In this document: one piece after another, positions 21,268 to 31,198 of the stretch
Position numbering within the stretch: position 1 is the first letter of the stretch
Layout: every line of letters begins with the position of its first letter
NCBI GenBank assembly: GCA_004214185.1
Contig: SGZG01000003.1
Span: 1 to 64,000, forward strand
Source: Flavobacteriales bacterium
GTDB taxonomy: Bacteria > Bacteroidota > Bacteroidia > Flavobacteriales > Flavobacteriaceae
DNA length: 64,000 nt
Reading direction: 5' to 3'
Made by a program: the position numbers and the translations under genes
The notes under the pieces: generated by a model
Seen by the model: only the letters and a program-made list of their open reading frames with translations
What the model was told of the DNA's origin: nothing
The model's database searches: none

Positions 21268-22338
21268 TTAGTTTAGAGTATCAACATTATTAAGATCCTT
21301 AAATGCTTGAGTTAGTCTTTCAATAAAACTTTCTTCAGCTTTTCTTAACCAAACCCTAGGATCATAATTCTTTTTGTTTGGAATATCATCTCCATCGGGA
21401 TTACCAATTTGCGATTTTAAATATTCGCTATTAGAGTTAAAATAATCTCTAACACCTGACATAAATGCATATTGCATATCAGTATCAATGTTCATTTTTA
21501 CAGCACCATAGTCAATTGCTTCTCGAATTTCATCCACTGATGATCCAGATCCACCATGGAAAACAAAATTTATTGTGTTGTGACCCACATTGTATTTTTT
21601 TGAAATATAGTCTTGAGAATTTTTTAAAATTTTTGGCGTTAATTTTACATTACCTGGTTTATAAACTCCATGTACATTTCCAAATGCTGCAGCGATGGTA
21701 AACTTATCACTTATTTTTGAGAGTTCTTCATATGCATAAGCGACTTCTTCTGGTTGAGTGTAAAGTTTTGAATCGTCAATATCAGTATTGTCAACACCAT
21801 CTTCTTCTCCGCCTGTAATTCCTAATTCAATTTCTAAAGTCATTCCTATTTTACTCATTCTTTCGAGATAATCTTTACAAATGGAAATGTTTTCTTCAAT
21901 CGGTTCTTCAGAAAGGTCTATCATGTGTGAACTGAACAAAGATTTTCCAGTATTTTTAAAATGTTCCTCACTTGCACTAATTAAACCATCTATCCAAGGT
22001 AAAAGTTTTTTTGCAGCATGATCAGTATGTAGAATAACTGGTACATCATAAACATTTGAAAGTTCGTGAACATGTTTAGCACCAGCAATTGCCCCTTTTA
22101 TTGCAGCAATTTGATTTTCGTTTGAAAGTCCTTTACCAGCGTTAAATACTGCTCCTCCGTTAGAAAATTGAATTATTACTGGAGCATTCAATTTGGATGC
22201 AGTTTCTAAAACTCCGTTTATTGAATTTGAACCAATAACATTAACTGCAGGTAATGCAAATTTTTTTGCTTTTGCTAATTCAAAAATTTCTTGAACTTCA
22301 TCTCCTGTAGCAACGCCTGCTTTAATTGTTTTACTCAT
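21268..22338 (-). CDS. fbaA: Class II fructose-bisphosphate aldolase
   Basis: VILHTDHAAKK, FSSHMIDLSEEPIEEN, FHGGSGSS, MNIDTDMQYAF. Confidence 0.95.
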   Translation of the reverse strand: MSKTIKAGVATGDEVQEIFELAKAKKFALPAVNVIGSNSINGVLETASKLNAPVIIQFSNGGAVFNAGKGLSNENQIAAIKGAIAGAKHVHELSNVYDVPVILHTDHAAKKLLPWIDGLISASEEHFKNTGKSLFSSHMIDLSEEPIEENISICKDYLERMSKIGMTLEIELGITGGEEDGVDNTDIDDSKLYTQPEEVAYAYEELSKISDKFTIAAAFGNVHGVYKPGNVKLTPKILKNSQDYISKKYNVGHNTINFVFHGGSGSSVDEIREAIDYGAVKMNIDTDMQYAFMSGVRDYFNSNSEYLKSQIGNPDGDDIPNKKNYDPRVWLRKAEESFIERLTQAFKDLNNVDTLN

Positions 22339-22381
22339 TTTTTAAAAAATTAATTCGCTAAAATATAAAGAATAATTGGTC

Positions 22382-24877
22382 CTAAAAAGGATAATTTAAA
22401 CCAATATTAAAAACAGCATTTTTAAAGTTAAAATCTGAAAACCATCTTTCTTTCTTTTCAAGAACAGGGTTGTAGGTTTTAAAACCAGTATCTAACCTAA
22501 GTACAAAATATCCTAAATTGTATCTTAATCCAAATCCACTTCCAATTGCAATTTCATTCAAATCATTTAGACTATTAAAAGTTCTTTTAACGTCTTTGGT
22601 ATCATCAAAAACATTCCAAATATTCCCGAAATCACTAAAAATTGCACCATCAAGTTTTCCAACAAGGTTAAACCTGTATTCAACATTAAGTGCAATTTTC
22701 ATATTTGCTTCATTAAATTCGCTCAGCGCACCACTACTTCCTGGACCAAGTCTGTATACTTCCCAAGCTCTATTGTCATTAGAACCCCCAGCAAAAAAAG
22801 ACTTTGAAAATGGAATGTTTTTTGAATTTCCAAAAGGTGCTGCAATTCCAAAAAATGATCTAATTGCTAATTTGGATTTCAAACCCATGTTCCAATGTTT
22901 TATGTAACTAATTTCGGTTTTTACAAATTGTGAATAGGCAAGACCTAATATTTTATTTTGTCCTAATTCATTTTGCGAAACCTTAAATTCATTTGCTAAC
23001 AAATTAGTAAGGTTTCCTGCTAATTCAACTTTAAACTTAAACTCAGAAAAGTCTTTATTAAAAATATTTTCAATTGGTCTTTTAATAATTGAAAAACTGG
23101 ACCCTACAATTAAGTTGTTAGCTGTTAATCTGTTTCTTCTATCATTTATGTAATTAAGATTATTAAAATCATTTTCATTTAATAATTCTGGACTTGAAAT
23201 TACATCTTCAATATAAGAATCTATACCCGACGGAATTATTAACTCATTGTTGGAATCAAAATACTTTGAATTAGCATTATTATCTAGTGCTATTTGATTA
23301 ATTTTTTCATATGAGTTTGTATAAATATTAAAATAATTAAGTCTGTTTTTATTATTAACTAATTCTATATTAATCAAACTTAGATTTTTTCTTCTTTTTT
23401 TAGGATCAATCCAATCATAATTTAAATTTAATCTAAAATTTTGTCTGTCAAGACCAATATTGTTTTGATTTGAAACACCTAAATTAAGAAAGGTGGCTGG
23501 TTTGTCTTGTAAAATTTTAAACCTTTTAGGTGAAAAAAACCTTGGAAATTTCAATCTTAAATCAAATCCATACTCTGAAATTGTAGTATTTGATGATTTT
23601 CCGATTGTCCCTCTTGATGTTAATTCAAGTTTTTCACCTCCCATAAAAATATTTCTGTTATTAAAAGATGTCTCAAATGCAATTCCAATATCTTCAATAT
23701 TAGAATGTTTTAGGTCTAACCCAAAACTTAATGAGTATTTTTTTTGTGGAACCAAAAAAATATCTACCTCAAGTCTGTTGTTTGAATTATTTAAATAATT
23801 AAAGCTTATTGATGGATATTGAAAACTATCAAAATCATTTAATTTTTTTATGGTGTTGGTTCTGGCTTCATCACTATAATTTGAATTTATTTTTATGGAA
23901 ATAAGTTCAGTTAGAATTTTAGTTTTGTAATTGAGTATATCATTTGAATAAAAATCTATTCCATTAAAATTTTCAATAAATTCTAATTCATTATCTAAAT
24001 CTTCATCAATAATTTTTATGTTAATCTTTTCAATTTTATGAATTTTATAATCATTGTTTTTTTTGTCATCAATTAAAATTTCAACCGGAATTCTAAAGTT
24101 TGCAGAAATTGTATCTAAATTTACTTTATAAGAAATAGCACTAATTTGAAAATTATAAATTCCAGAGTCTTTAAATAACTTATCAATTCTATTTCTTTCT
24201 TTTTCAAAGATACTTGTGGTAAAAGGGTCTCCCATAACCAGCAATGATTTTTCTTTTTTCGAATTGAATATTGAATCTAATAATTTAGACTTTATATTTA
24301 ACTTAATTGAATCCAGTAAGTATCTATTTCCAAGATTTACATTATAAATAACATTACCATAATTTTTCTGATTTTTGTCAACTACAACTTCACTTTTTAC
24401 TTTTGAATCAAAATATCCTCTATTTCTGTAAAAAGATTTTATATTTTCAACAGAAAATATCGTTTTTAAAGAATCTACGATTTCTAATTTCTCTCCATTT
24501 CTAGTCTTCCAATTATTAAAATCCTTGACATATTTTTTAATTTGTGAAACCTGTTTTTTCGAAAAAATTGTATTAAGTTTTTTTTCACGATTCTCTTTTT
24601 TATTTAGCCATAAATTAATCAATGAATCGCTGTTTTTATTTCCTGATTGATAAAGTTTAGCTCCAACAGGAATACCTAAGATGTAATTATTTTTCTTTTG
24701 GATAATTAATGGCATTAGTGAATCGGTTGAAAATTTACTTTCATTAATGTAAATCTTATTGGACTTCAATATCAGTTCATTTGGTTTTAACTTTTGTGAG
24801 ACACTGCAACTTTTCAAAAGAACAGTTGAAATAATAAATAATGCTATTTTTATATAAGTATTTTTCAATTTAATCAC
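22382..24877 (-). CDS. BamA/TamA-family outer-membrane barrel protein (TamL-like lipoprotein)
   Basis: Lipobox-like LLKSCSVSQK; POTRA-like N-terminal region; C-terminal barrel with GGSNDNRAWEVYRLGPGS...FSDFGNIW...GSGFGLRYNLGYFVLRLDTGF. Confidence 0.88.
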   Translation of the reverse strand: MIKLKNTYIKIALFIISTVLLKSCSVSQKLKPNELILKSNKIYINESKFSTDSLMPLIIQKKNNYILGIPVGAKLYQSGNKNSDSLINLWLNKKENREKKLNTIFSKKQVSQIKKYVKDFNNWKTRNGEKLEIVDSLKTIFSVENIKSFYRNRGYFDSKVKSEVVVDKNQKNYGNVIYNVNLGNRYLLDSIKLNIKSKLLDSIFNSKKEKSLLVMGDPFTTSIFEKERNRIDKLFKDSGIYNFQISAISYKVNLDTISANFRIPVEILIDDKKNNDYKIHKIEKINIKIIDEDLDNELEFIENFNGIDFYSNDILNYKTKILTELISIKINSNYSDEARTNTIKKLNDFDSFQYPSISFNYLNNSNNRLEVDIFLVPQKKYSLSFGLDLKHSNIEDIGIAFETSFNNRNIFMGGEKLELTSRGTIGKSSNTTISEYGFDLRLKFPRFFSPKRFKILQDKPATFLNLGVSNQNNIGLDRQNFRLNLNYDWIDPKKRRKNLSLINIELVNNKNRLNYFNIYTNSYEKINQIALDNNANSKYFDSNNELIIPSGIDSYIEDVISSPELLNENDFNNLNYINDRRNRLTANNLIVGSSFSIIKRPIENIFNKDFSEFKFKVELAGNLTNLLANEFKVSQNELGQNKILGLAYSQFVKTEISYIKHWNMGLKSKLAIRSFFGIAAPFGNSKNIPFSKSFFAGGSNDNRAWEVYRLGPGSSGALSEFNEANMKIALNVEYRFNLVGKLDGAIFSDFGNIWNVFDDTKDVKRTFNSLNDLNEIAIGSGFGLRYNLGYFVLRLDTGFKTYNPVLEKKERWFSDFNFKNAVFNIGLNYPF

Positions 24878-24901
24878 TTAATCAAAAATACACCATTATT
24901 A

Positions 24902-25627
24902 ATGCTTATCAAAAAGGACATAAAGCTGATTAGGAGCTTAAAATTAAAAAAACAAAGACAGTTTAATGAAATGTTCGTTGTCGAGGGAAGAAAATCAATA
25001 CATGAATTTATTGATAATGGTTTTCATTTAATAAAACTTTTCTCCGTCAATGAAAAATATTTTAAGGGAAAAGCGATTAAAATTTTAAAATCTGATTTGA
25101 AAAAAATTAGTTTTTTAAATAATCCTGATGACCATTTGGCTCTTTTTAAGATTCCAGCTTCAAAAAAAATAGATTATTCAAATTTAATATTGGCTTTTGA
25201 TAATATTAATGATCCTGGTAACCTAGGAACTATTATCAGAACATGTGATTGGTTTGGAATTAAAGATATTATATGTTCCAAAAATTCAGTTGATTGTTTT
25301 AATCCAAAAGTGGTTCAATCAGCCATGGGCTCACTTTCAAGATTGAATATTACATATTTAGACTTAGAAAATTTAATTTCAAAACAATCATTAAAAACAT
25401 ATGGAACATTCTTAAGTGGAAACCCTATTTATGAATTCAAAAATGAACTTAAAAATGGAATAATTGTATTTGGAAATGAGGCAAACGGAATTTCACCTAA
25501 AATTGAAAAATTAATTGAATTTAAATTAACAATTCCAAAAAGCGACGATAGACTTTATCCCGAAAGTTTAAACTTGTCAAGCTCCGTTGCAATAGTTTTG
25601 TCTGAATTGTTTAGAAGAAATCAATGA
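24902..25627 (+). CDS. SpoU/TrmH-family RNA 2'-O-methyltransferase
   Basis: VEGRKSIHEFI, DNINDPGNLGTIIRTCDWFG, VFGNEANGIS, LNLSSSVAIVLSEL. Confidence 0.93.
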   Translation: MLIKKDIKLIRSLKLKKQRQFNEMFVVEGRKSIHEFIDNGFHLIKLFSVNEKYFKGKAIKILKSDLKKISFLNNPDDHLALFKIPASKKIDYSNLILAFDNINDPGNLGTIIRTCDWFGIKDIICSKNSVDCFNPKVVQSAMGSLSRLNITYLDLENLISKQSLKTYGTFLSGNPIYEFKNELKNGIIVFGNEANGISPKIEKLIEFKLTIPKSDDRLYPESLNLSSSVAIVLSELFRRNQ

Positions 25628-26310
25628 AATGAAAAATTCAAAAATACACCCCTAGTGGACATTTTTTTAATATTTCCAGTCCATGGGCTGTTTGGGTCTT
25701 CATCAGGAACTAATTCGTTTTTCAATGAAAATAACCCTCTTAATGATGGAGAAAATTTAAAGTTTTGAAAATAGATGTCTATTCCAAGACCCATTTCATA
25801 ATAAACATTGTTAGTTTTAGTTCTGAAAAATCCATTTGAATTGTCTTCTGGCTTGTTTTGGTCACTTGATAAATTGAATGATGTAGAGATACCACCTGTT
25901 ATGTATGGCCTAATATTTTTGTATCTGTTTGCGCTATATTTTAATAATAATGGCAAATGTATATAGGTTGATTTAATTGATCTTAATGTGTCAGAGTTCT
26001 GTGTAAACTTACTTCTCTCATAAAAAACAATATTTGATTTATTAGTGTAGAGTCCAGGTTCAAATCTTAAGTTTAAGTTTTTTTTAAGTCTCAGGTCACC
26101 AATTAGTCCAACATTTAGTCCTATTTGTTGATTAATGAGAATCCTTTTACTTGGATTTTCTTTGTAATCAAGTTTGAAGTTGTATTGGTTCGAACCTAAA
26201 TAATACCCAAAATGTACAGTTTGTTTGTCAAAATTTTGCAAATTTTCTATTTGTGAATAAGAAATAATCGAAGATAAAAGAAAACAAAATATTTTTAGTT
26301 TAAACATCAT
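25621..26310 (-). CDS. porT: Outer-membrane beta-barrel protein, PorT/SprT-like (type IX secretion)
   Basis: Signal peptide and PorT-like small barrel; next to a SpoU methyltransferase and a TamA-like gene, as recalled for other flavobacteria. Confidence 0.6.
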   Translation of the reverse strand: MMFKLKIFCFLLSSIISYSQIENLQNFDKQTVHFGYYLGSNQYNFKLDYKENPSKRILINQQIGLNVGLIGDLRLKKNLNLRFEPGLYTNKSNIVFYERSKFTQNSDTLRSIKSTYIHLPLLLKYSANRYKNIRPYITGGISTSFNLSSDQNKPEDNSNGFFRTKTNNVYYEMGLGIDIYFQNFKFSPSLRGLFSLKNELVPDEDPNSPWTGNIKKMSTRGVFLNFSFH

Positions 26311-26371
26311 TATAAATCAAATGTAGTAAAGAAATAACTGATTGAAAATTATTGTAATTTAAAAATCAAGT

Positions 26372-26379
26372 ATATTTGC
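26372..26379 (+). promoter_or_regulatory. Candidate -7 element (TATATTTG) upstream of trkA
   Basis: TATATTTGC 22 nt upstream of the trkA ATG; intergenic. Confidence 0.5.
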
Positions 26380-26401
26380 ATTATAATTCTATGATGTATA
26401 T

Positions 26402-27751
26402 ATGAAAATCATTATAGCGGGTGCTGGAGAAGTGGGCTACCATTTAGCCAAATTACTTTCATTTGAATCACACGATATAACTTTGATTGATAACCAAAAA
26501 TCAAACTTACACACAGCCGAAAACAAATTGGATATTAAAACTATTGAAGGAAATAGTGCTTCAATTTCTATATTAAAAGAAGCTAACGTAGAAAATTCAG
26601 ATTTAGTAGTTTCTTTAACTACATCTGAAACAACAAACTTCACAACTTGTATTCTTTCCAAACAATTAGGAGCAAAAAGAACTATTGCTAGAATATCAAA
26701 TGTTGAATTTATTAAAGATTGTAATGAAATTGATTTTGATTCAATCGGAATTGATGAGTTAATTTCACCTGAAGATTTAGCTGCTGAAGAGATTAAATTA
26801 ATTCTAAGTGACTCTGCGTTTACTAATACACATGATTTTGATAATGGTATTTTAAAAATGATGGCAGTTAGGCTTGAAAAAAATGCTCCGTTTGTTGGGA
26901 AAACTGTAATGGAAGCAGCTTCTGTTTATCCTGGTGTTCATTTTATGCCAATTGCATTAAAAAGAGAGGATAGTGAAAATACTGTAATCCCTAGAGGAAA
27001 CACAATTTTTTGCGAGTGTGATCATATCTATTTTATAACAAATTCACAGGGTTTAGAGGAATTGTATAAACTGATGGGGGCCGAAAAACAAAAAATTAAA
27101 GATGTTATGATACTTGGAGCTGGAAGAGTTGGTTCAAAACTATCAAAGGACCTAATCGATAAAGGTATTAATGTCAAATTAATAGAAATCGATGAAAATA
27201 AAGCCAATAAAATTGCAGAAGAAGTAACAGATTTAATGGTTTTAAACGTTGATGGAAGAAATGTTGATTTATTAGTTGAAGAAAATTTAGAAAGTATGGA
27301 TGCTTTCATTGCTACAACAGGTGACTCAGAAACAAATATCATGTCTTGTTTAATGGCTAAATCTAAAAAAATTAAAAAGACAATAGCCCTTGTAGAAAAT
27401 ATGGATTATTTTAATCTATCACAGTCAATTGGAATAGATACTTTAATTAATAAAAAATTATTGGCTGCAAACGATATATTTAAATTTGTTAGAAATGGTG
27501 ATATCGTTGAGTTAGCCAAACTTAATGATATGGATGCTGAAATTGTTGAATTTATTGTTAATGAAAACTCAAAAGTTTTAAATAAAAAAATCAAGGACCT
27601 CAATTTTCCTCTGTCAGCTATTATTGGAGGAGTTATTAGAAACAATCAAGGTAGAATAGCTTTAGGAGACTTTGATATTCAGCTTGGCGATAGGGTTTTA
27701 GTTTGTTCAAAACCTGAAAGCATAAAAAAAGTAGAGAGTTTATTTTTATAG
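26402..27751 (+). CDS. trkA: Trk potassium transport NAD-binding subunit TrkA
   Basis: Duplicated RCK-N (IIIAGAGEVGYHLAKLLS; MILGAGRVGSKLSKDL) and RCK-C domains; followed by trkH. Confidence 0.95.
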   Translation: MKIIIAGAGEVGYHLAKLLSFESHDITLIDNQKSNLHTAENKLDIKTIEGNSASISILKEANVENSDLVVSLTTSETTNFTTCILSKQLGAKRTIARISNVEFIKDCNEIDFDSIGIDELISPEDLAAEEIKLILSDSAFTNTHDFDNGILKMMAVRLEKNAPFVGKTVMEAASVYPGVHFMPIALKREDSENTVIPRGNTIFCECDHIYFITNSQGLEELYKLMGAEKQKIKDVMILGAGRVGSKLSKDLIDKGINVKLIEIDENKANKIAEEVTDLMVLNVDGRNVDLLVEENLESMDAFIATTGDSETNIMSCLMAKSKKIKKTIALVENMDYFNLSQSIGIDTLINKKLLAANDIFKFVRNGDIVELAKLNDMDAEIVEFIVNENSKVLNKKIKDLNFPLSAIIGGVIRNNQGRIALGDFDIQLGDRVLVCSKPESIKKVESLFL

Positions 27752-27756
27752 TTAAC

Positions 27757-29250
27757 ATGTCTAAACTTAATAATAAGTTAATTTTTTATATTCTGGGATT
27801 ACTTCTTGTATTCAATGGCTTTGCTATGTTGATGGCATCTCTAGTTAGTTATTTAACTCAAGATGGTGTTTTTAATGAAATATTTTTTTCTTCTTTAGTT
27901 GTTGTTGTTACTGGTTGGTTTATAATGCTATTCTCAAAAAATAATAATAGAAAAATACATAAAAGAGATGCATATTTTATTGTCATACTTGGTTGGTTAA
28001 TTATGGTTCTTTCTGGGATGGTTCCGTACATATCAACCGGCTCTATTACATCATTTTCAAATATTTTTTTCGAGACAATGTCTGGTTATACTACAACTGG
28101 ATCAACAGTTATTAATGATATTGAATCTCTCCCGGAAAGTATAATTTTTTGGAGAAGTATGACACATTGGTTAGGTGGAATGGGAATTATTGTTTTGGCA
28201 ATTGCGATACTTCCTCTTCTTGGAATTGGTGGTATGCAACTTTTTTCTGCTGAGGCACCTGGAATAACTGGTGACAAAATCCACCCCAGGATAAGTGATA
28301 CTGCAAAAAGATTATGGCTGATATATGTTGGGCTAACCTTATTGGAGACACTACTATTAAAATTAGCTGGAATGAGTTTGTTTGATGCAATTAATAATTC
28401 AATGAGTAATATTGCATCGGGTGGATTTTCATCTAAAAATGAAAGTATTGGATTTTGGAATGATTCTCCTCTAATCCAATATATTGTAATAGTTTTTATG
28501 TTTTTAGCAGGCACAAACTTTGTTTTAATTTATTTTGGAATTTTAGGAAAATTCAAAAAAATAATTTCTGATACAGAGTTTAAATGGTATGTTTCGTTTA
28601 TAACAACTTTTGTTTTTATAACTACTTTAATTCTTTTTTTTAATGTTGATTTAAACTCAACTAGTGTAGAACATCCTCAAGTATATGGTAAATTTGAAAG
28701 CAGTTTTAGACATTCTCTTTTTCAAGTAGTAGCAATTGTTACAACTACAGGATTCGTAACAGGTGATTTTATTTCTTGGACTCCTTTTCTTACTATGTTA
28801 TTTTTTGGTATAATGTTTTTAGGAGGTTCTTCTGGATCAACATCAGGAGGAGTCAAGGTTTTACGACATTTAATTTTGATAAAAAACGGTTTCCTAGAAT
28901 TTAAAAGATCTTTGCACCCAAATGCTATTTTTCCTTTAAGGCATAATAATCATGTTGTGGAAAAGCCAATAATTATTCATGTTCTAGCCTTTTTTATTCT
29001 TTACCTAATTTTATTTATAATAGGAGCAGGAGTTCTAAGTTTATTGGGATTAGATTTTGAATCTGCTATTGGAGGAGCTGCTTCATCTTTAGGCAATGTA
29101 GGTCCTGCACTAGGAACACTTGGACCCACAAGTACATTTGCAGGTCTTCCAGAGATTGGAAAATTTTGGTGTGCTTTTCTAATGCTTGTCGGAAGATTGG
29201 AGTTATTTACTGTATTAATCTTTTTCTCTCCAGATTTTTGGAAAAGTTAA
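27757..29250 (+). CDS. trkH: Trk-type potassium transporter membrane subunit
   Basis: ETMSGYTTTGSTV, THWLGGMGIIVLA, GGSSGSTSGGVKVLR, SSLGNVGPALG selectivity-loop repeats. Confidence 0.95.
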   Translation: MSKLNNKLIFYILGLLLVFNGFAMLMASLVSYLTQDGVFNEIFFSSLVVVVTGWFIMLFSKNNNRKIHKRDAYFIVILGWLIMVLSGMVPYISTGSITSFSNIFFETMSGYTTTGSTVINDIESLPESIIFWRSMTHWLGGMGIIVLAIAILPLLGIGGMQLFSAEAPGITGDKIHPRISDTAKRLWLIYVGLTLLETLLLKLAGMSLFDAINNSMSNIASGGFSSKNESIGFWNDSPLIQYIVIVFMFLAGTNFVLIYFGILGKFKKIISDTEFKWYVSFITTFVFITTLILFFNVDLNSTSVEHPQVYGKFESSFRHSLFQVVAIVTTTGFVTGDFISWTPFLTMLFFGIMFLGGSSGSTSGGVKVLRHLILIKNGFLEFKRSLHPNAIFPLRHNNHVVEKPIIIHVLAFFILYLILFIIGAGVLSLLGLDFESAIGGAASSLGNVGPALGTLGPTSTFAGLPEIGKFWCAFLMLVGRLELFTVLIFFSPDFWKS

Positions 29251-30440
29251 ACATGCTCAATTGCTTTTTTGATTCTTTTAACAGCATTTATAATATTTTC
29301 ATTTGATGCAGCATATGAAATTCGAATGTTTTTTGGAGATCCAAAAGCATCTCCAGTTACAGTTGCAACATGAGCATTCTCAAGTAAGTAAATTGCAAAA
29401 TCTGACGCGTTGTTAATTAAATTTCCATTAAGTTCTTTTCCAAAGAAGTATGATATATCGGGAAAAACATAAAATGCTCCTTTTGGTTCATTTAATTTAA
29501 AACCTTTGATTTCACTTAGAAGTTCTATTATTAGTTTCCGTCTTGATTTAAATTCCTCAACCATATATTGTATTTTTTCCACTGGAGCATCCAAGGCTGC
29601 AATAGCAGCTCTTTGAGCAATACAATTTGTCCCACTTGTAATCTGTCCTTGCATTTTAGTACAGGCCTTTGCTATCCAGCTTGGAGCACCAATGTAACCA
29701 ATTCTCCAACCTGTCATTGCAAAAGCTTTTGCAAGTCCATTGACAGTAATTGTTCTCTCATACATTGATGAAATTCTAGCAAAACTAAAGTGAGGAATTC
29801 CATAATTAATGTGTTCATATATTTCGTCAGAAAGAATATAAATGTTTGGATATTTCTCTAAAATTTTTGAAAGAGCAATATATTCTTGTTCAGAGTATAC
29901 AGATCCGCTGGGGTTATTTGGAGAATTTATGATTACGAGTTTAGTTTTTTTGGTAATCGAATTTTCTAGTTGACTTGGTGTTATTTTAAAATCTGATGAA
30001 ATATCCGATCTAATCTCTATCGGGTTTCCTTCAGCTAATGTTACAATTGCGGAATAACTAACCCAATATGGGGCAACTAATAAAACGTCATCTCCAGGAT
30101 TAACTAAAACTTGAACAGCATTTGCGATTGATTGTTTTGCTCCAGTTGATACAACAATTTGATTGGGATTGTATTCGAGTTGATTATCCCTTTTAAATTT
30201 ATTACATATAGATTTTTTAAGATCTGCATAACCATCGACTGGAGTGTAAGAATTATAATTTTCTTCTACTGCTTGAATAGCAGCATTTTTAATAAAATCA
30301 GGTGTATTAAAATCTGGTTCTCCCAAACTTAACCCAATAATATCCGTTCCATTTTCTCTGAGTTCTCTTGCTTTAGCAGCCATTGCTAATGTTGCTGATA
30401 CAGGAAGGCTTTTAATTCTTTTTGATAAATTTTTTGACAT
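29247..30440 (-). CDS. Pyridoxal phosphate-dependent aspartate/aromatic aminotransferase (class I/II)
   Basis: LSLGEPDFNTPDFI, INSPNNPSGSVY, LSDEIYEHI, VNGLAKAFAMTGWRIGY. Confidence 0.94.
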   Translation of the reverse strand: MSKNLSKRIKSLPVSATLAMAAKARELRENGTDIIGLSLGEPDFNTPDFIKNAAIQAVEENYNSYTPVDGYADLKKSICNKFKRDNQLEYNPNQIVVSTGAKQSIANAVQVLVNPGDDVLLVAPYWVSYSAIVTLAEGNPIEIRSDISSDFKITPSQLENSITKKTKLVIINSPNNPSGSVYSEQEYIALSKILEKYPNIYILSDEIYEHINYGIPHFSFARISSMYERTITVNGLAKAFAMTGWRIGYIGAPSWIAKACTKMQGQITSGTNCIAQRAAIAALDAPVEKIQYMVEEFKSRRKLIIELLSEIKGFKLNEPKGAFYVFPDISYFFGKELNGNLINNASDFAIYLLENAHVATVTGDAFGSPKNIRISYAASNENIINAVKRIKKAIEHV

Positions 30441-30544
30441 TTATTAATAAGTTTGAGTAGATAGTTTTACAATTCAAATTTTTAAATAAAGATATTTATT
30501 TTGGTAAATTAATTAATGTAATTTTATTCAAATAATTAAAAGTT

Positions 30545-31198
30545 TTGAACAAGCTAATTCATTATTTTCCTGACCTAACTAAATCTCAAATTTCTCAATA
30601 TGAAAATTTAATTGATTTGTATAAATATTGGAATTCTAAAATTAATTTGATTTCAAGAAAAGACATTAATGAAATTGAAACAAGACATTTAATTCATTCA
30701 TTGAGCATTTCCAAAATTTTTTCTTTCAATGATAATTCAAATATTCTTGACGTTGGTACAGGAGGTGGATTTCCAGGGATTCCATTAGCTATAATGTTTC
30801 CAAATGTTAATTTTCATTTAACGGATTCAATAGGGAAGAAAATCAAAGTTGTAAATGCAATAATAAAAGATCTTGATTTAAAAAATGTATATGCCGAACA
30901 AATAAGATCAGAAAATGTAACAAAAAAATATGATTTTATTGTAAATAGGGCTGTGACAAATATGACTAATTTATTTTCTTTAATCGGTAATAAATTTTCT
31001 AAAACTAATAACCATAGTTCTTTTAAAAATGGCATTATAAGCTTGAAAGGAGGAGACTTAAAAAATGAGTTAAGTTCGTTTCACAAAGCTGAAATTTTTG
31101 AATTAAATAATTTCTTTAGAGAAATTTTTTTTGAAACAAAAAAAATAGTTTACGTACCTAATCCATATATGGGTATGGATAATCAACAGGAGGATTAA
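30545..31198 (+). CDS. rsmG: 16S rRNA (guanine527-N7)-methyltransferase
   Basis: YWNSKINLISRKDINEIETRHLIHSLS, DVGTGGGFPGIPLAIMFP, NRAVTNM; TTG start. Confidence 0.94.
   Translation: MNKLIHYFPDLTKSQISQYENLIDLYKYWNSKINLISRKDINEIETRHLIHSLSISKIFSFNDNSNILDVGTGGGFPGIPLAIMFPNVNFHLTDSIGKKIKVVNAIIKDLDLKNVYAEQIRSENVTKKYDFIVNRAVTNMTNLFSLIGNKFSKTNNHSSFKNGIISLKGGDLKNELSSFHKAEIFELNNFFREIFFETKKIVYVPNPYMGMDNQQED

Noticed and set aside
21257-21276. Inverted repeat CTAAAC-N8-GTTTAG between fbaA and accD
   Set aside because: Short, AT-rich arms and no T-tract; likely chance in this composition.
22518-22907. 129-aa ORF antisense to the TamA-like barrel gene
   Set aside because: Shadow ORF; the opposite strand carries conserved barrel motifs.
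24878-24901. TATTTTTG-like -7 element for the TamA-like gene (minus strand 24883-24890)
   Set aside because: It would place transcription at or inside the start codon; too weak to call in AT-rich DNA.
28086-28514. 142-aa ORF antisense to trkH (and a further ORF at 28187-28390)
   Set aside because: Shadow ORFs opposite conserved TrkH pore motifs.
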